Of a stretch of DNA of 64,000 nt, positions 20,272 to 29,378 are shown piece by piece. Below the pieces are notes generated by a model. It was not told where the DNA came from, did not search any database, and was given only the letters and a program-made list of their open reading frames with translations. Every line of letters begins with the position of its first letter. Positions within the stretch are counted from its first letter, which is position 1. The translations under genes and the position numbers were made by a program. The stretch comes from Streptomyces camponoticapitis (GTDB taxonomy: Bacteria > Actinomycetota > Actinomycetes > Streptomycetales > Streptomycetaceae): assembly GCF_014646115.1 (NCBI RefSeq), contig NZ_BMMV01000011.1, forward strand, positions 114,633 through 178,632, in the 5' to 3' direction.

Positions 20272-20336
20272 CGTAGGCGGGCCCTTGTGAACGCAGTCAC
20301 GAGGGGTCCCCGCGCGTCGGCGCGGGCCCCGGGCGG

Positions 20337-21122
20337 CTACTCCCAGCGGAAGAGACGGGCCGCGGCGCCGAGCCCGAGCACCGCCCAGACGGCCAGTACC
20401 CCGAGGTCGTCCCAGGGCATCCCCGCACCGTGCCGGAGCACCTCACGCAGCCCCTCGGAGAGGGCCGAGATCGGCAGCAGACCGAGCAGCGTCTGTGCCA
20501 CGTCCGGGAATTTCTCCAGCGGAACGATCACGCCGCCGCCCACCAGCAGCAGTACGAACACCAGATTCGCCGCGGCCAGCGTCGCCTCGGCCTTGAGCGT
20601 GCCCGCCATCAGCAGCCCGAGCCCGGAGAAGGCGGCCGTCCCGAGGACGAGCAGCAGCAGCACGGCGAGGGGGTTGCCCTCCGGCGACCAGCCGAGCGCG
20701 AGGGCGATGACGGTCAGCAGCACGATCTGGAGCGCTTCGGTGACCAGGACGGAGAGCGTCTTGGCGGTCATCAGGGCCCAGCGCGGCAGGGGCGAGGCGC
20801 CGAGCCGCTTCAGTACCCCGTAACGCCGTTCGAAGCCCGTCGCGATGGCCTGTCCGGTGAAGGCCGTCGACATCACCGCCAGCGCGAGGACACCGGGTGC
20901 CAGGAAGTCGACCGACGCGCCCGAGCCCGTGTCGATGATGTCGACCGTCGAGAACAGCACCAGCAGCAGACTCGGGATGATCACGGTCAGCAGCAGCTGC
21001 TCGCCGTTGCGCAGCAGCATCCGCGTCTCGAAGGCCGTCTGCGCGGCGATCATCCGCGGCAGCGGCGCCGCGCCCGGCGCGGGGGAGTACCGGCCGGCGC
21101 CCGTGTCCGTACCCGTGGTCAT
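20337..21122 (-). CDS. ABC-2 type transporter permease
   Basis: A 261-residue permease with about six helices. TVIIPSLLLVLFSTV, GQAIATGFERRYGVLKRLGASPLPRW and GLLPISALSEGLREVLRHG are typical of ABC-2 drug/antibiotic exporter permeases. The ATG at 21122 overlaps the ATPase stop (ATGA), so the two are coupled. Substrate unknown. Confidence 0.88.
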   Translation of the reverse strand: MTTGTDTGAGRYSPAPGAAPLPRMIAAQTAFETRMLLRNGEQLLLTVIIPSLLLVLFSTVDIIDTGSGASVDFLAPGVLALAVMSTAFTGQAIATGFERRYGVLKRLGASPLPRWALMTAKTLSVLVTEALQIVLLTVIALALGWSPEGNPLAVLLLLVLGTAAFSGLGLLMAGTLKAEATLAAANLVFVLLLVGGGVIVPLEKFPDVAQTLLGLLPISALSEGLREVLRHGAGMPWDDLGVLAVWAVLGLGAAARLFRWE

Positions 21123-22054
21123 GGACGCAGCTCCTTGCCGGTCAGTTCGAGGAAGACGTCCTCCAGCGTGTGCCGCTCGACGGAGATCCTCTCCGGCATC
21201 ACGCCGTGCTGCGCGCACCAGGTCGTCACCGTCGCGAGCAGCTGCGGATCGATCGTGCCGCCGATCCGGTAGGCGCCCGGCACCAGCTCGGCCGCGACCG
21301 AGCCGTCGGGCAGCGCCTTGAGCAGCGAGCCGAGGTCGAGCCCGGGGCGGCCGGTGAAGCGAAGCGTGTTCTCGGCGCCGCCCCGGCACAGTTCCTCGAC
21401 GGTGCCGTGCGCCACGACCTGCCCGGCGTCGACGATGGCGACGTCGTCGGCCAGCTCCTCGGCCTCGTCCATGAAGTGCGTGGTCAGCACCGTCGTCACA
21501 CCGTCGGCGCGCAGCTCGCGCACCAGGTCCCAGGTGGAGCGCCGGGCCTGCGGGTCGAGCCCCGCGGTCGGCTCGTCCAGGAACACCAGCTCGGGCCGGC
21601 CGACGACCGCCATGGCGAGCGAGAGCCGCTGCTGCTGGCCTCCGGAGAGCCGCCGGTAGGCCGTACGGCCGCAGCCGCCGAGCCCGAGACGCTCGATCAG
21701 CTCAGTGACGTCCAGCGGGTTCGCGTGCAGTGCGGCCATGTGGCGCAGCATCTCCTCCGCGCGGGCGCCGGAGTACACGCCGCCGGACTGGAGCATCACG
21801 CCTGTACGGGGGCGCAGCCGCGCCGCGTCCTTCACCGGATCGAGGCCGAGGACACGTACGGTTCCCGCGTCCGGCCGGCGATAGCCCTCGCAGGTCTCGA
21901 TCGTGGTGGTCTTGCCGGCTCCGTTGGGCCCGAGGACCGCCGACACCGTGCCCGCCCGGACCGTCAGATCCAGGCCGTTCACCGCGGTTCTGGCCCCGTA
22001 CCGCTTGACCAGGCCCCGGACCTGGACCACCGGCTCTCCGACGACGCTGCGCAT
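21119..22054 (-). CDS. ABC transporter ATP-binding protein
   Basis: A 311-residue ATPase driving the downstream permease. Walker A GPNGAGKTT is at residues 42-50, the Q-loop in VMLQSGGVY, the signature LSGGQQQRLS, Walker B LVFLDEPTAGLD and the switch His in LTTHF. The C-terminal ~80 residues after the ATPase core resemble the DrrA-type extension found in antibiotic exporters. It is divergent from sufR with a 167-bp gap. Confidence 0.9.
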   Translation of the reverse strand: MRSVVGEPVVQVRGLVKRYGARTAVNGLDLTVRAGTVSAVLGPNGAGKTTTIETCEGYRRPDAGTVRVLGLDPVKDAARLRPRTGVMLQSGGVYSGARAEEMLRHMAALHANPLDVTELIERLGLGGCGRTAYRRLSGGQQQRLSLAMAVVGRPELVFLDEPTAGLDPQARRSTWDLVRELRADGVTTVLTTHFMDEAEELADDVAIVDAGQVVAHGTVEELCRGGAENTLRFTGRPGLDLGSLLKALPDGSVAAELVPGAYRIGGTIDPQLLATVTTWCAQHGVMPERISVERHTLEDVFLELTGKELRP

Positions 22055-22135
22055 GCCGTGAGTCTAGGCAGCGGCCCGCCGGGCCCCGGGTCCGGGGGCG
22101 GGCGAACTCCGACCGGCGCATCGGCCCCGGAATTA

Positions 22136-22149
22136 TTAGGTGACCCTAA
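22136..22149. promoter_or_regulatory. Inverted repeat between the ABC genes and sufR
   Basis: TTAGG (22136-22140) and CCTAA (22145-22149) form a perfect 5-bp inverted repeat around TGAC, in a locally AT-rich patch (AATTATTAGG) of an otherwise very GC-rich region. It is a candidate operator for either divergent unit. It lacks the 19-bp spacing of the DtxR/IdeR iron box. Confidence 0.4.
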
Positions 22150-22185
22150 GTGACGCAGGGCACCACTCGTCGTACCGGGCGGCTG

Positions 22186-22222
22186 TTGTCACTGTCGAGG
22201 GAATTACGCAACAATGGCGTTG
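22186..22222 (+). promoter_or_regulatory. sufR promoter with SufR operator (CAAC-N6-GTTG)
   Basis: TTGTCA at 22186-22191 and AACAAT at 22210-22215 are separated by 18 bases and would start transcription at about 22222, the G of the GTG start codon. CAAC (22209-22212), six bases, GTTG (22219-22222) is an exact match to the SufR operator consensus known from cyanobacteria and reported for Streptomyces. It covers the -10 and the start codon, which implies autorepression of the whole operon. Confidence 0.75.
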
Positions 22223-23034
22223 TGAAATACGTTGGCGAGGCTCCTCAGGAGGAACTCGCGACCGGTGAGCGTTCCACACGCAACCGGGTCGCGCGCTCCA
22301 TCCTGGACCACGGCCCCTCCACCGTCTCCGACCTCGCGGGGCGCCTGAAGCTCACCCAGGCCGCCGTCCGCCGCCATCTCGACGCGCTCGTCGCCGACGA
22401 CGTCGTGGAGCCGCGCGACCAGCGGGTCTACGGCTCACGCGGGCGTGGCAGGCCCGCCAAGGTGTTCGCCCTCACCGACTGCGGCAGGGACGCCTTCGAC
22501 CAGTCGTACGACAAGCTCGCCGCCGACGCCATCGAGTGGATCGCCCGTGGCGCGGGCGGCGGCGCCAAGGGTGACGCGGCCGTCGCCGCGTTCGCGCGCG
22601 ACCGGATCGCCACCCAGGCTGGGAGCTACCGGGAAGCCGTCGAGGCGGCTCCGCCAGAGAAGCGGACCGAGGCGCTCGCCAAGGCGCTGAGCACCGACGG
22701 GTACGCTGCTACGGCTCGTAGCGCACCGAACCAGCAGGGCGAGCAGCTCTGCCAGCACCACTGCCCGGTGGCCCACGTGGCCGAGAAGTATCCACAGTTG
22801 TGCGAGGCGGAGACGGAATTCTTCTCCGAACTGCTCGGGACCCATGTGCAGCGGCTGGCGACCATCGCCCACGGCGACGGGGTGTGCACGACGTTCATCC
22901 CCCACGCCGCCGGGCACGGCGCGCCACCCGGTCCCCCCGGGACCGGCGGCACCCCACAGACCGATCCACCGAAGATCAGCCAGCAGACCGATCACCACGC
23001 ATCCGAAAGCACGGCCGGGAGGAACCCCGCATGA
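22222..23034 (+). CDS. sufR: Fe-S cluster-sensing repressor SufR
   Basis: A 270-residue regulator with an N-terminal winged helix (TRNRVARSILDHGPSTVSDLAGRLKLTQAAVRRHLDALVADDVVEPR). A C-terminal cluster-binding segment with Cys and His (LCQHHCPVAHVAEKYPQLCEAE) fits the SufR/Rv1460 family. The frame is open upstream, but the GTG at 22222 matches the usual N-terminus. It has no Shine-Dalgarno (the nearest GAGGG is 20 bases away), consistent with a leaderless message. The C-terminal ~40 residues are a Pro/Gly/Thr-rich tail. The stop overlaps the sufB ATG (ATGA). Confidence 0.92.
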   Translation: MKYVGEAPQEELATGERSTRNRVARSILDHGPSTVSDLAGRLKLTQAAVRRHLDALVADDVVEPRDQRVYGSRGRGRPAKVFALTDCGRDAFDQSYDKLAADAIEWIARGAGGGAKGDAAVAAFARDRIATQAGSYREAVEAAPPEKRTEALAKALSTDGYAATARSAPNQQGEQLCQHHCPVAHVAEKYPQLCEAETEFFSELLGTHVQRLATIAHGDGVCTTFIPHAAGHGAPPGPPGTGGTPQTDPPKISQQTDHHASESTAGRNPA

Positions 23035-24452
23035 CGCTCCCCACGGAGACCGCCCATCCTGAGCTCGAAGGACTGGGCAAGTACGAATACGGCTGGGCCG
23101 ACTCCGACAAGGCCGGTGCCGCCGCCAAGCGCGGTCTCTCCGAAGATGTCGTCCGCGACATCTCCTCGAAGAAGAACGAGCCGGAGTGGATGCTGAAGCT
23201 CCGTCTCAAGGGACTGAAGCTGTTCGGCAAGAAGCCCATGCCGAGTTGGGGCTCCGACCTGTCGGGCATCGACTTCGACAACATCAAGTACTTCGTCCGG
23301 TCGACGGAGAAGCAGGCGGAGTCCTGGGAGGACCTGCCCGAGGACATCAAGAACACGTACGACAAGCTCGGCATCCCCGAGGCGGAGAAGCAGCGCCTCG
23401 TCGCCGGTGTCGCGGCCCAGTACGAGTCCGAGGTCGTCTACCACCAGATCCGTGAGGACCTGGAGGAGCAGGGCGTCATCTTCAAGGACACCGACACCGC
23501 CCTCAGGGAGAACCCGGAGCTCTTCCAGGAGTACTTCGGCACGGTGATCCCGGTCGGCGACAACAAGTTCGCCTCGCTGAACTCGGCCGTGTGGTCCGGC
23601 GGCTCGTTCATCTACGTGCCGAAGGGTGTGCACGTCGAGATCCCGCTCCAGGCCTACTTCCGTATCAACACGGAGAACATGGGCCAGTTCGAGCGGACGC
23701 TGATCATCGTCGACGAGGACGCCTACGTCCACTACGTCGAGGGCTGCACCGCGCCGATCTACTCCTCGGACTCGCTGCACAGCGCCGTGGTCGAGATCAT
23801 CGTCAAGAAGGGTGGCCGCTGCCGTTACACGACCATCCAGAACTGGTCGAACAACGTCTACAACCTCGTCACCAAGCGTGCCGTGGCCTACGAGGGCGCG
23901 ACCATGGAATGGGTCGACGGCAACATCGGCTCCAAGGTCACCATGAAGTACCCGGCCGTCTACCTGATGGGCGAGCACGCCAAGGGCGAGACCCTGTCCA
24001 TCGCCTTCGCGGGCGAGGGCCAGCACCAGGACGCCGGCGCCAAGATGGTCCACATGGCACCGAACACCTCGTCGAACATCGTCTCCAAGTCGGTGGCGCG
24101 AGGCGGCGGCCGTACCTCCTACCGAGGTCTCATCGAGATCGGTGAGGGTGCCCCCGGTTCGAAGTCCAACGTGCTCTGTGACGCGCTGCTGGTCGACACC
24201 ATCTCGCGGTCCGACACCTATCCGTACGTGGACGTCCGCGAGGACGACGTGTCGATGGGCCACGAGGCGACCGTCTCCAAGGTCTCCGAGGACCAGCTCT
24301 TCTATCTGATGAGCCGCGGTATGACCGAGTTCGAGGCCATGGCGATGATCGTGCGCGGCTTCGTGGAGCCGATCGCCAAGGAACTGCCCATGGAGTACGC
24401 GCTGGAGCTCAACCGGCTGATCGAGCTCCAGATGGAAGGCTCCGTCGGCTGA
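23031..24452 (+). CDS. sufB: Fe-S cluster assembly protein SufB
   Basis: Core scaffold subunit of the SufBCD complex, on which clusters are built. The 473-residue length is normal. Family landmarks include FGTVIPVGDNKFASLNSAVWSGGSFIYVPKGVHV, YVHYVEGCTAPIYSSDSLHSAVVEI with the conserved Cys, and KSNVLCDALLVDTISRSDTYPYVDVREDDVSMGHEATVSKVSEDQLFYLMSRG. The ATG at 23031 follows GGGAGG (23018-23023) inside the end of sufR. Confidence 0.97.
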   Translation: MTLPTETAHPELEGLGKYEYGWADSDKAGAAAKRGLSEDVVRDISSKKNEPEWMLKLRLKGLKLFGKKPMPSWGSDLSGIDFDNIKYFVRSTEKQAESWEDLPEDIKNTYDKLGIPEAEKQRLVAGVAAQYESEVVYHQIREDLEEQGVIFKDTDTALRENPELFQEYFGTVIPVGDNKFASLNSAVWSGGSFIYVPKGVHVEIPLQAYFRINTENMGQFERTLIIVDEDAYVHYVEGCTAPIYSSDSLHSAVVEIIVKKGGRCRYTTIQNWSNNVYNLVTKRAVAYEGATMEWVDGNIGSKVTMKYPAVYLMGEHAKGETLSIAFAGEGQHQDAGAKMVHMAPNTSSNIVSKSVARGGGRTSYRGLIEIGEGAPGSKSNVLCDALLVDTISRSDTYPYVDVREDDVSMGHEATVSKVSEDQLFYLMSRGMTEFEAMAMIVRGFVEPIAKELPMEYALELNRLIELQMEGSVG

Positions 24453-24521
24453 CGCCGCCGCGCGGAAGCCAGCAGCAGCGACCGATTCCCCAAGAGGCAG
24501 AGAGAGAGCACGACGACAGCC

Positions 24522-25700
24522 ATGGCTGAGGCTTTGAACATTCCGGTGGGTTCGACCACCGCCGGTTCGATCGCGGTGGCCGCCGAGTCGACCGTCGCCA
24601 CGCGCATGAGCGCGCCGCCGTCCTACGACGTCGCGGACTTCGCAGTTCCGCACGGCCGCGAGGAGGAGTGGCGGTTCACCCCGCTGGAGCGGCTGCGCGG
24701 TCTCCACGATGGTACGGCCGTCGCCGACGGCCTCATCCGTACGGAGGTGTACACCCCCGCGGGTGTCACCCAGGAGACCGTCGGCCGCGACGACCCGCGC
24801 GTGGGCAGGGCCGGCGTCCCGGCCGACCGCGTGGCCGCCCAGGCGTACAGCGCGTTCGAGAAGGCGTCGGTCGTCTCCGTTCCCAAGGAGACCGTGCTCA
24901 CCGAGCCGATCCGGATCAACCTGCACGGCCAGGGCGGCACCGCCTTCGTGCACCAGGTGATCGAGCTGGGCGCCTTCGCCGAGGCGGTCGTGGTCATCGA
25001 CCACACCGGCGACGCGGTGGTCGCCGCCAACGTCGACTTCCTCGTCGGCGACGGAGCCAAGCTGACCGTCGTGTCCGTGCAGGACTGGGACGCCAAGGCC
25101 GTCCATGTCGCCCAGCACAACGCGCTGGTGGGCAGGGACGCCTCGTTCAAGTCGATCGTGGTGACCTTCGGCGGCGACGTCGTACGGCTCCACCCGCGTG
25201 TGCAGTACGCGGGCCCCGGCGGCGAGGCCGAGCTCTTCGGTCTCTACTTCACCGACAAGGGCCAGCATCAGGAGCACCGGCTCCTGGTCGACCACAACGC
25301 CCCGCACTGCAAGTCCAACGCCGTCTACAAGGGCGCGCTCCAGGGCGACGACGCGCACGCCGTCTGGATCGGCGACGTGCTCATCCGCGCGGTCGCCGAG
25401 GGTACGGACACCTACGAGATGAACCGGAACCTGGTCCTCACGGACGGCGCCCGGGTCGACTCCGTTCCGAACCTGGAGATCGAGACCGGCGAGATCGCCG
25501 GCGCCGGTCACGCCTCGGCCACCGGACGGTTCGACGACGAGCAGCTCTTCTACCTGATGTCGCGCGGCATCCCGCAGGTCGACGCCCGCCGCCTCGTCAT
25601 CCGCGGTTTCTTCGCCGAGCTGGTCCAGCAGATCGAACTGCCGGACGTCGAAGAGCGCCTGCTCACCAAGATCGAGGCGGAGCTGGAGGCATCGATCTGA
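24522..25700 (+). CDS. sufD: Fe-S cluster assembly protein SufD
   Basis: Paralogue and partner of SufB in the SufBCD scaffold. The 392-residue protein has the diverged N-terminal domain (EEEWRFTPLERLRGLHDG) and the shared C-terminal beta-helix region (HHRLLVDHNAPHCKSNAVYKGALQ, here QEHRLLVDHNAPHCKS). It ends DDEQLFYLMSRGIPQVDARRLVIRGFFAELV. The stop overlaps the next ATG by one base (TGATG). Confidence 0.96.
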   Translation: MAEALNIPVGSTTAGSIAVAAESTVATRMSAPPSYDVADFAVPHGREEEWRFTPLERLRGLHDGTAVADGLIRTEVYTPAGVTQETVGRDDPRVGRAGVPADRVAAQAYSAFEKASVVSVPKETVLTEPIRINLHGQGGTAFVHQVIELGAFAEAVVVIDHTGDAVVAANVDFLVGDGAKLTVVSVQDWDAKAVHVAQHNALVGRDASFKSIVVTFGGDVVRLHPRVQYAGPGGEAELFGLYFTDKGQHQEHRLLVDHNAPHCKSNAVYKGALQGDDAHAVWIGDVLIRAVAEGTDTYEMNRNLVLTDGARVDSVPNLEIETGEIAGAGHASATGRFDDEQLFYLMSRGIPQVDARRLVIRGFFAELVQQIELPDVEERLLTKIEAELEASI

Positions 25701-26017
25701 TGGCCTTCGTCCGTGTCTGTGGACTGACCGAGCTGGAGGACGGCACCCCCAAGCGGGTCGAACTCGACGGCATACCGGTCTCCGTCGTCCGTACCGAGGG
25801 CGAGGTGTTCGCGATCAACGACATCTGCTCGCACGCGAACGTCTCCCTCTCGGAGGGCGAGGTCGAGGACTGCTCGATCGAGTGCTGGCTGCACGGCTCC
25901 AGCTTCGACCTGCGTACGGGCAAGCCGAACGGCCTTCCCGCGACGCGCCCCGTTCCCGTATACCCCGTACAGATCCAAGGGGACGATGTGCTCGTCTCCG
26001 TCACCCAGGAGTCCTGA
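25700..26017 (+). CDS. Rieske-type ferredoxin in the suf operon
   Basis: A 105-residue soluble Rieske [2Fe-2S] protein like the ferredoxin component of non-haem iron dioxygenases. The ligands are visible: Cys43-x-His45 (ICSHA) and Cys62-x2-His65 (CWLHG). It starts at an ATG overlapping the sufD stop and ends 7 bp before sufC. This position between sufD and sufC is usual in actinobacteria. A role as electron donor for cluster assembly is plausible but not shown. Confidence 0.92.
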   Translation: MAFVRVCGLTELEDGTPKRVELDGIPVSVVRTEGEVFAINDICSHANVSLSEGEVEDCSIECWLHGSSFDLRTGKPNGLPATRPVPVYPVQIQGDDVLVSVTQES

Positions 26018-26024
26018 GTCACCC

Positions 26025-26785
<761 letters not shown>

Positions 26786-26789
<4 letters not shown>

Positions 26790-28060
26790 CACAGCCGTCA
26801 GGCCTCCTCACCGGGTCGGACCGACTGCTCGACGAAGCGGTCCGTAAGGACTTCCCCCTGCTGGACCGGCTGGTCCACGACGGGAAGAAGATCGTGTATC
26901 TGGACAACGCGGCGACGTCCCAGAAACCGCGCCAGGTGCTCGATGCCCTCAACGAGTACTACGAGCGGCACAACGCCAACGTGCACCGCGGCGTCCATGT
27001 GCTCGCCGAGGAGGCCACGGCCCTGTACGAGGGCGCCCGCGACAAGGTCGCCGCCTTCATCAACGCGCCGAGCCGCGACGAGGTGATCTTCACCAAGAAC
27101 GCCTCCGAGTCGCTCAACCTCGTGGCGAACATGCTGGGCTGGGCCGACGAGCCCTACCGCGTGGACCACGAGACCGAGATCGTCATCACGGAGATGGAGC
27201 ACCACTCCAACATCGTGCCGTGGCAGCTGCTCTCGCAGCGCACCGGAGCGAAGCTGAAGTGGTTCGGTCTCACCGACGACGGCCGGCTCGACCTGTCGAA
27301 CATCAACGAGATCATCACCGAGAAGACGAAGATCGTCTCCTTCGTGCTGATCTCGAACATCCTGGGCACGGTGAACCCCGTCGAGGCGATCGTCCGCCGC
27401 GCCCAGGAGGTCGGCGCGCTGGTGCTGATCGACGCCTCGCAGGCGGCCCCGCACGTCGCGGTCGACGTGCAGGCGCTGCAGGCCGACTTCGTGGCATTCA
27501 CCGGCCACAAGATGTGCGGCCCGACCGGCATCGGTGTGCTGTGGGGCCGCCAGGAGCTGCTGGAGGACCTTCCGCCGTTCCTCGGCGGCGGCGAGATGAT
27601 CGAGACCGTGTCGATGCACTCGTCGACGTACGCCCCGGCCCCGCACAAGTTCGAGGCGGGCACGCCCCCGATCGCCCAGGCCGTCGGCCTCGGCGCGGCC
27701 GTGGACTATCTGAGCGCGATCGGCATGGACAAGATCGCCGCCCACGAGCACGCCATCACCGAGTACGCGGTGAAGCGGCTGCTCGAAGTCCCCTCCTTGC
27801 GGATCATCGGCCCGTCCACGGCCGAGGAGCGCGGCGCCACGATCTCCTTCACACTCGGAGACATCCACCCCCACGACGTGGGCCAGGTGCTCGACGAGCA
27901 GGGAATCGCGGTCCGGGTCGGTCACCACTGCGCACGGCCGGTCTGTCTGCGGTACGGAATTCCGGCGACCACACGGGCGTCTTTCTATCTGTACTCCACG
28001 CAGTCCGAGGTCGATGTCCTGGTCGACGGACTGGAGCACGTCCGTAATTTCTTCGGATGA
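26786..28060 (+). CDS. sufS: Cysteine desulfurase SufS
   Basis: PLP enzyme releasing sulfur from cysteine for cluster assembly. The 424-residue protein has DNAATSQKP near the N-terminus and EMEHHSNIVPW. The PLP Lys is in FTGHKMCGPTGIG and the persulfide Cys in RVGHHCARPVCLRYG, the group II (SufS) context. The GTG start overlaps the sufC stop. SufU follows 11 bp downstream. Confidence 0.96.
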
Positions 28061-28071
28061 GGGATTGACCG

Positions 28072-28536
28072 GTGAAGCTGGATTCCATGTACCAGGAAGT
28101 CATCCTGGACCACTACAAGCACCCCCACGGGCGCGGTCTTCGGGACGGCGACGCGGAGGTGCACCACGTCAATCCGACGTGCGGTGACGAGATCACGCTC
28201 CGCGTGAAGTACGACGGCTCGCGCATCGAGGACGTGTCGTACGAGGGCCAGGGCTGCTCCATCAGCCAGGCCAGCGCGTCCGTCCTGAACGAGCTGCTGG
28301 TCGGCAGGGAACTGGACGACGCGCGGAAGATCCAGAGCGCGTTCCTGGAGCTGATGCAGTCCAAGGGTCAGCTCGAACCCGACGACGCCATGGAGGAGGT
28401 GCTGGAGGACGCCGTGGCGTTCGCCGGTGTCTCCAAGTACCCCGCCCGTGTGAAGTGCGCGCTGTTGAGCTGGATGGCGTGGAAGGACGCGACGGCCCAG
28501 GCACTGGGTGACCCCGCGCATAAGGAGACGGCATGA
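28072..28536 (+). CDS. sufU: Sulfur transfer protein SufU
   Basis: Zinc-containing IscU-like protein that accepts persulfide sulfur from SufS. The 154-residue protein has Cys37 and Asp39 in NPTCGDE, Cys62 in EGQGCSISQAS and Cys129 in RVKCALLSW. This Cys/Asp set is the zinc site of Gram-positive SufU. The characteristic insertion (GRELDDARKIQSAFLELMQSKG) is present. The GTG start is adjacent to sufS and the stop overlaps sufT (ATGA). Confidence 0.95.
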   Translation: MKLDSMYQEVILDHYKHPHGRGLRDGDAEVHHVNPTCGDEITLRVKYDGSRIEDVSYEGQGCSISQASASVLNELLVGRELDDARKIQSAFLELMQSKGQLEPDDAMEEVLEDAVAFAGVSKYPARVKCALLSWMAWKDATAQALGDPAHKETA

Positions 28537-28871
28537 GCGAGAACGAGACCGTGATGATGAAGCCGGCCTCCGAGGAGGAGGTCCGCGAGGCGCTCTACGA
28601 CGTCGTCGACCCCGAGCTGGGGATCGACGTCGTCAATCTGGGCCTCATCTACGGCGTCCACATCGACGAGTCGAATGTCGCCACCCTCGACATGACGCTG
28701 ACGTCGGCGGCCTGTCCGCTGACGGACGTGATCGAGGACCAGGCGAAGTCGGCGACCGAGGGCATCGTCAGCGAGCTGAAGATCAACTGGGTCTGGATGC
28801 CGCCGTGGGGTCCCGACAAGATCACGGACGACGGGCGCGAGCAGCTGCGCGCGCTGGGCTTCAACGTCTGA
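28533..28871 (+). CDS. sufT: MIP18/DUF59-family Fe-S assembly protein SufT
   Basis: A 112-residue DUF59 protein. YDVVDPELGIDVVNLGLIYGV and LTLTSAACPLTDVIEDQ with the conserved Cys are diagnostic. Such proteins assist Fe-S maturation or carriage. It is the last gene of the operon and is followed by a strong hairpin. Confidence 0.93.
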   Translation: MSENETVMMKPASEEEVREALYDVVDPELGIDVVNLGLIYGVHIDESNVATLDMTLTSAACPLTDVIEDQAKSATEGIVSELKINWVWMPPWGPDKITDDGREQLRALGFNV

Positions 28872-28910
28872 CATCACCAGGACGGGTACGACTCGGGCAC
28901 GGGCCCGGGT

Positions 28911-28949
28911 GAGCGGGCTCCGCGGTCTCAGTGACCGTGGGGCCCGCTC
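28911..28949 (+). terminator. Terminator of the suf operon
   Basis: A 17-bp stem (GAGCGGGCTCCGCGGTC at 28911-28927 with GACCGTGGGGCCCGCTC at 28933-28949) has two G-T pairs and a 5-base loop, 40 bp past the sufT stop. Confidence 0.75.
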
Positions 28950-29011
28950 GGCCGTGTGGGGTCAAGGGGCGCCGGGCGGTGTCGGCGGCGCGGCCGGGGA
29001 TCCGTCCGTCT

Positions 29012-29052
29012 TGTGTACGGGGGTACGCATCCCATGCGTACACTCGTACACA
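29012..29052 (+). promoter_or_regulatory. 41-bp nested palindromic operator over the SMR gene start
   Basis: Two 8-bp inverted repeats share one centre (29032): TGTGTACG (29012-29019) with CGTACACA (29045-29052), and GTACGCAT (29023-29030) with ATGCGTAC (29034-29041). Altogether 17 of 20 position pairs are complementary. TACACT at 29039-29044 is a good -10 placed so that transcription would start at or next to the ATG at 29052. The TetR gene two positions downstream is the obvious candidate binder. Confidence 0.75.
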
Positions 29053-29378
29053 TGGGATTGGGATACGGATTGCTCGCCGTCGCGATCGTGGCGGAGGTGG
29101 CCGGCACCACGGCGATGAAGTACAGCGACGGCTTCACCCGGCTCTGGCCCTCGCTGGGGGCCGTGGTCGGTTACGTGCTGGCGTTCGCCCTGCTCGCGCA
29201 GACGCTGAAGACCCTCTCCATCGGCACCGCGTACGCGATCTGGGCCGGTGTGGGGACCGCCGCCGTCGCCGCCATCGGCATGGTCTTCCTGAGCGAGGCG
29301 GCCACCCCGGCCAAGCTCGCCGGCATCGTGCTCGTCATCGCCGGTGTCGTCCTCCTCAACGTGGGCGGAGCCCACTGA
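29052..29378 (+). CDS. Small multidrug resistance (EmrE-like) efflux protein
   Basis: A 108-residue, four-helix proton-coupled drug antiporter of the SMR family. The essential membrane Glu is residue 15 in AIVAEVAGTTAMKYSDGFTRLWPS, matching EmrE Glu14, and the tail AGIVLVIAGVVLLNVGGAH is typical TM4. An in-frame ATG at 29034 would add six residues. I choose 29052 because it gives family length and fits the -10 at 29039-29044. No ribosome site is visible for either. The stop overlaps the TetR ATG (TGATG). Confidence 0.9.
   Translation: MGLGYGLLAVAIVAEVAGTTAMKYSDGFTRLWPSLGAVVGYVLAFALLAQTLKTLSIGTAYAIWAGVGTAAVAAIGMVFLSEAATPAKLAGIVLVIAGVVLLNVGGAH

Noticed and set aside
22136..22149. DtxR/IdeR-type iron box upstream of sufR
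   Set aside because: The arms TTAGG and CCTAA match the box ends, but they are separated by 4 bases instead of 9, so it is reported only as an inverted repeat.
22992..25511. 839-residue reverse ORF over sufB and sufD
   Set aside because: Antisense to two unmistakable Suf genes; shadow frame of GC-rich coding sequence.
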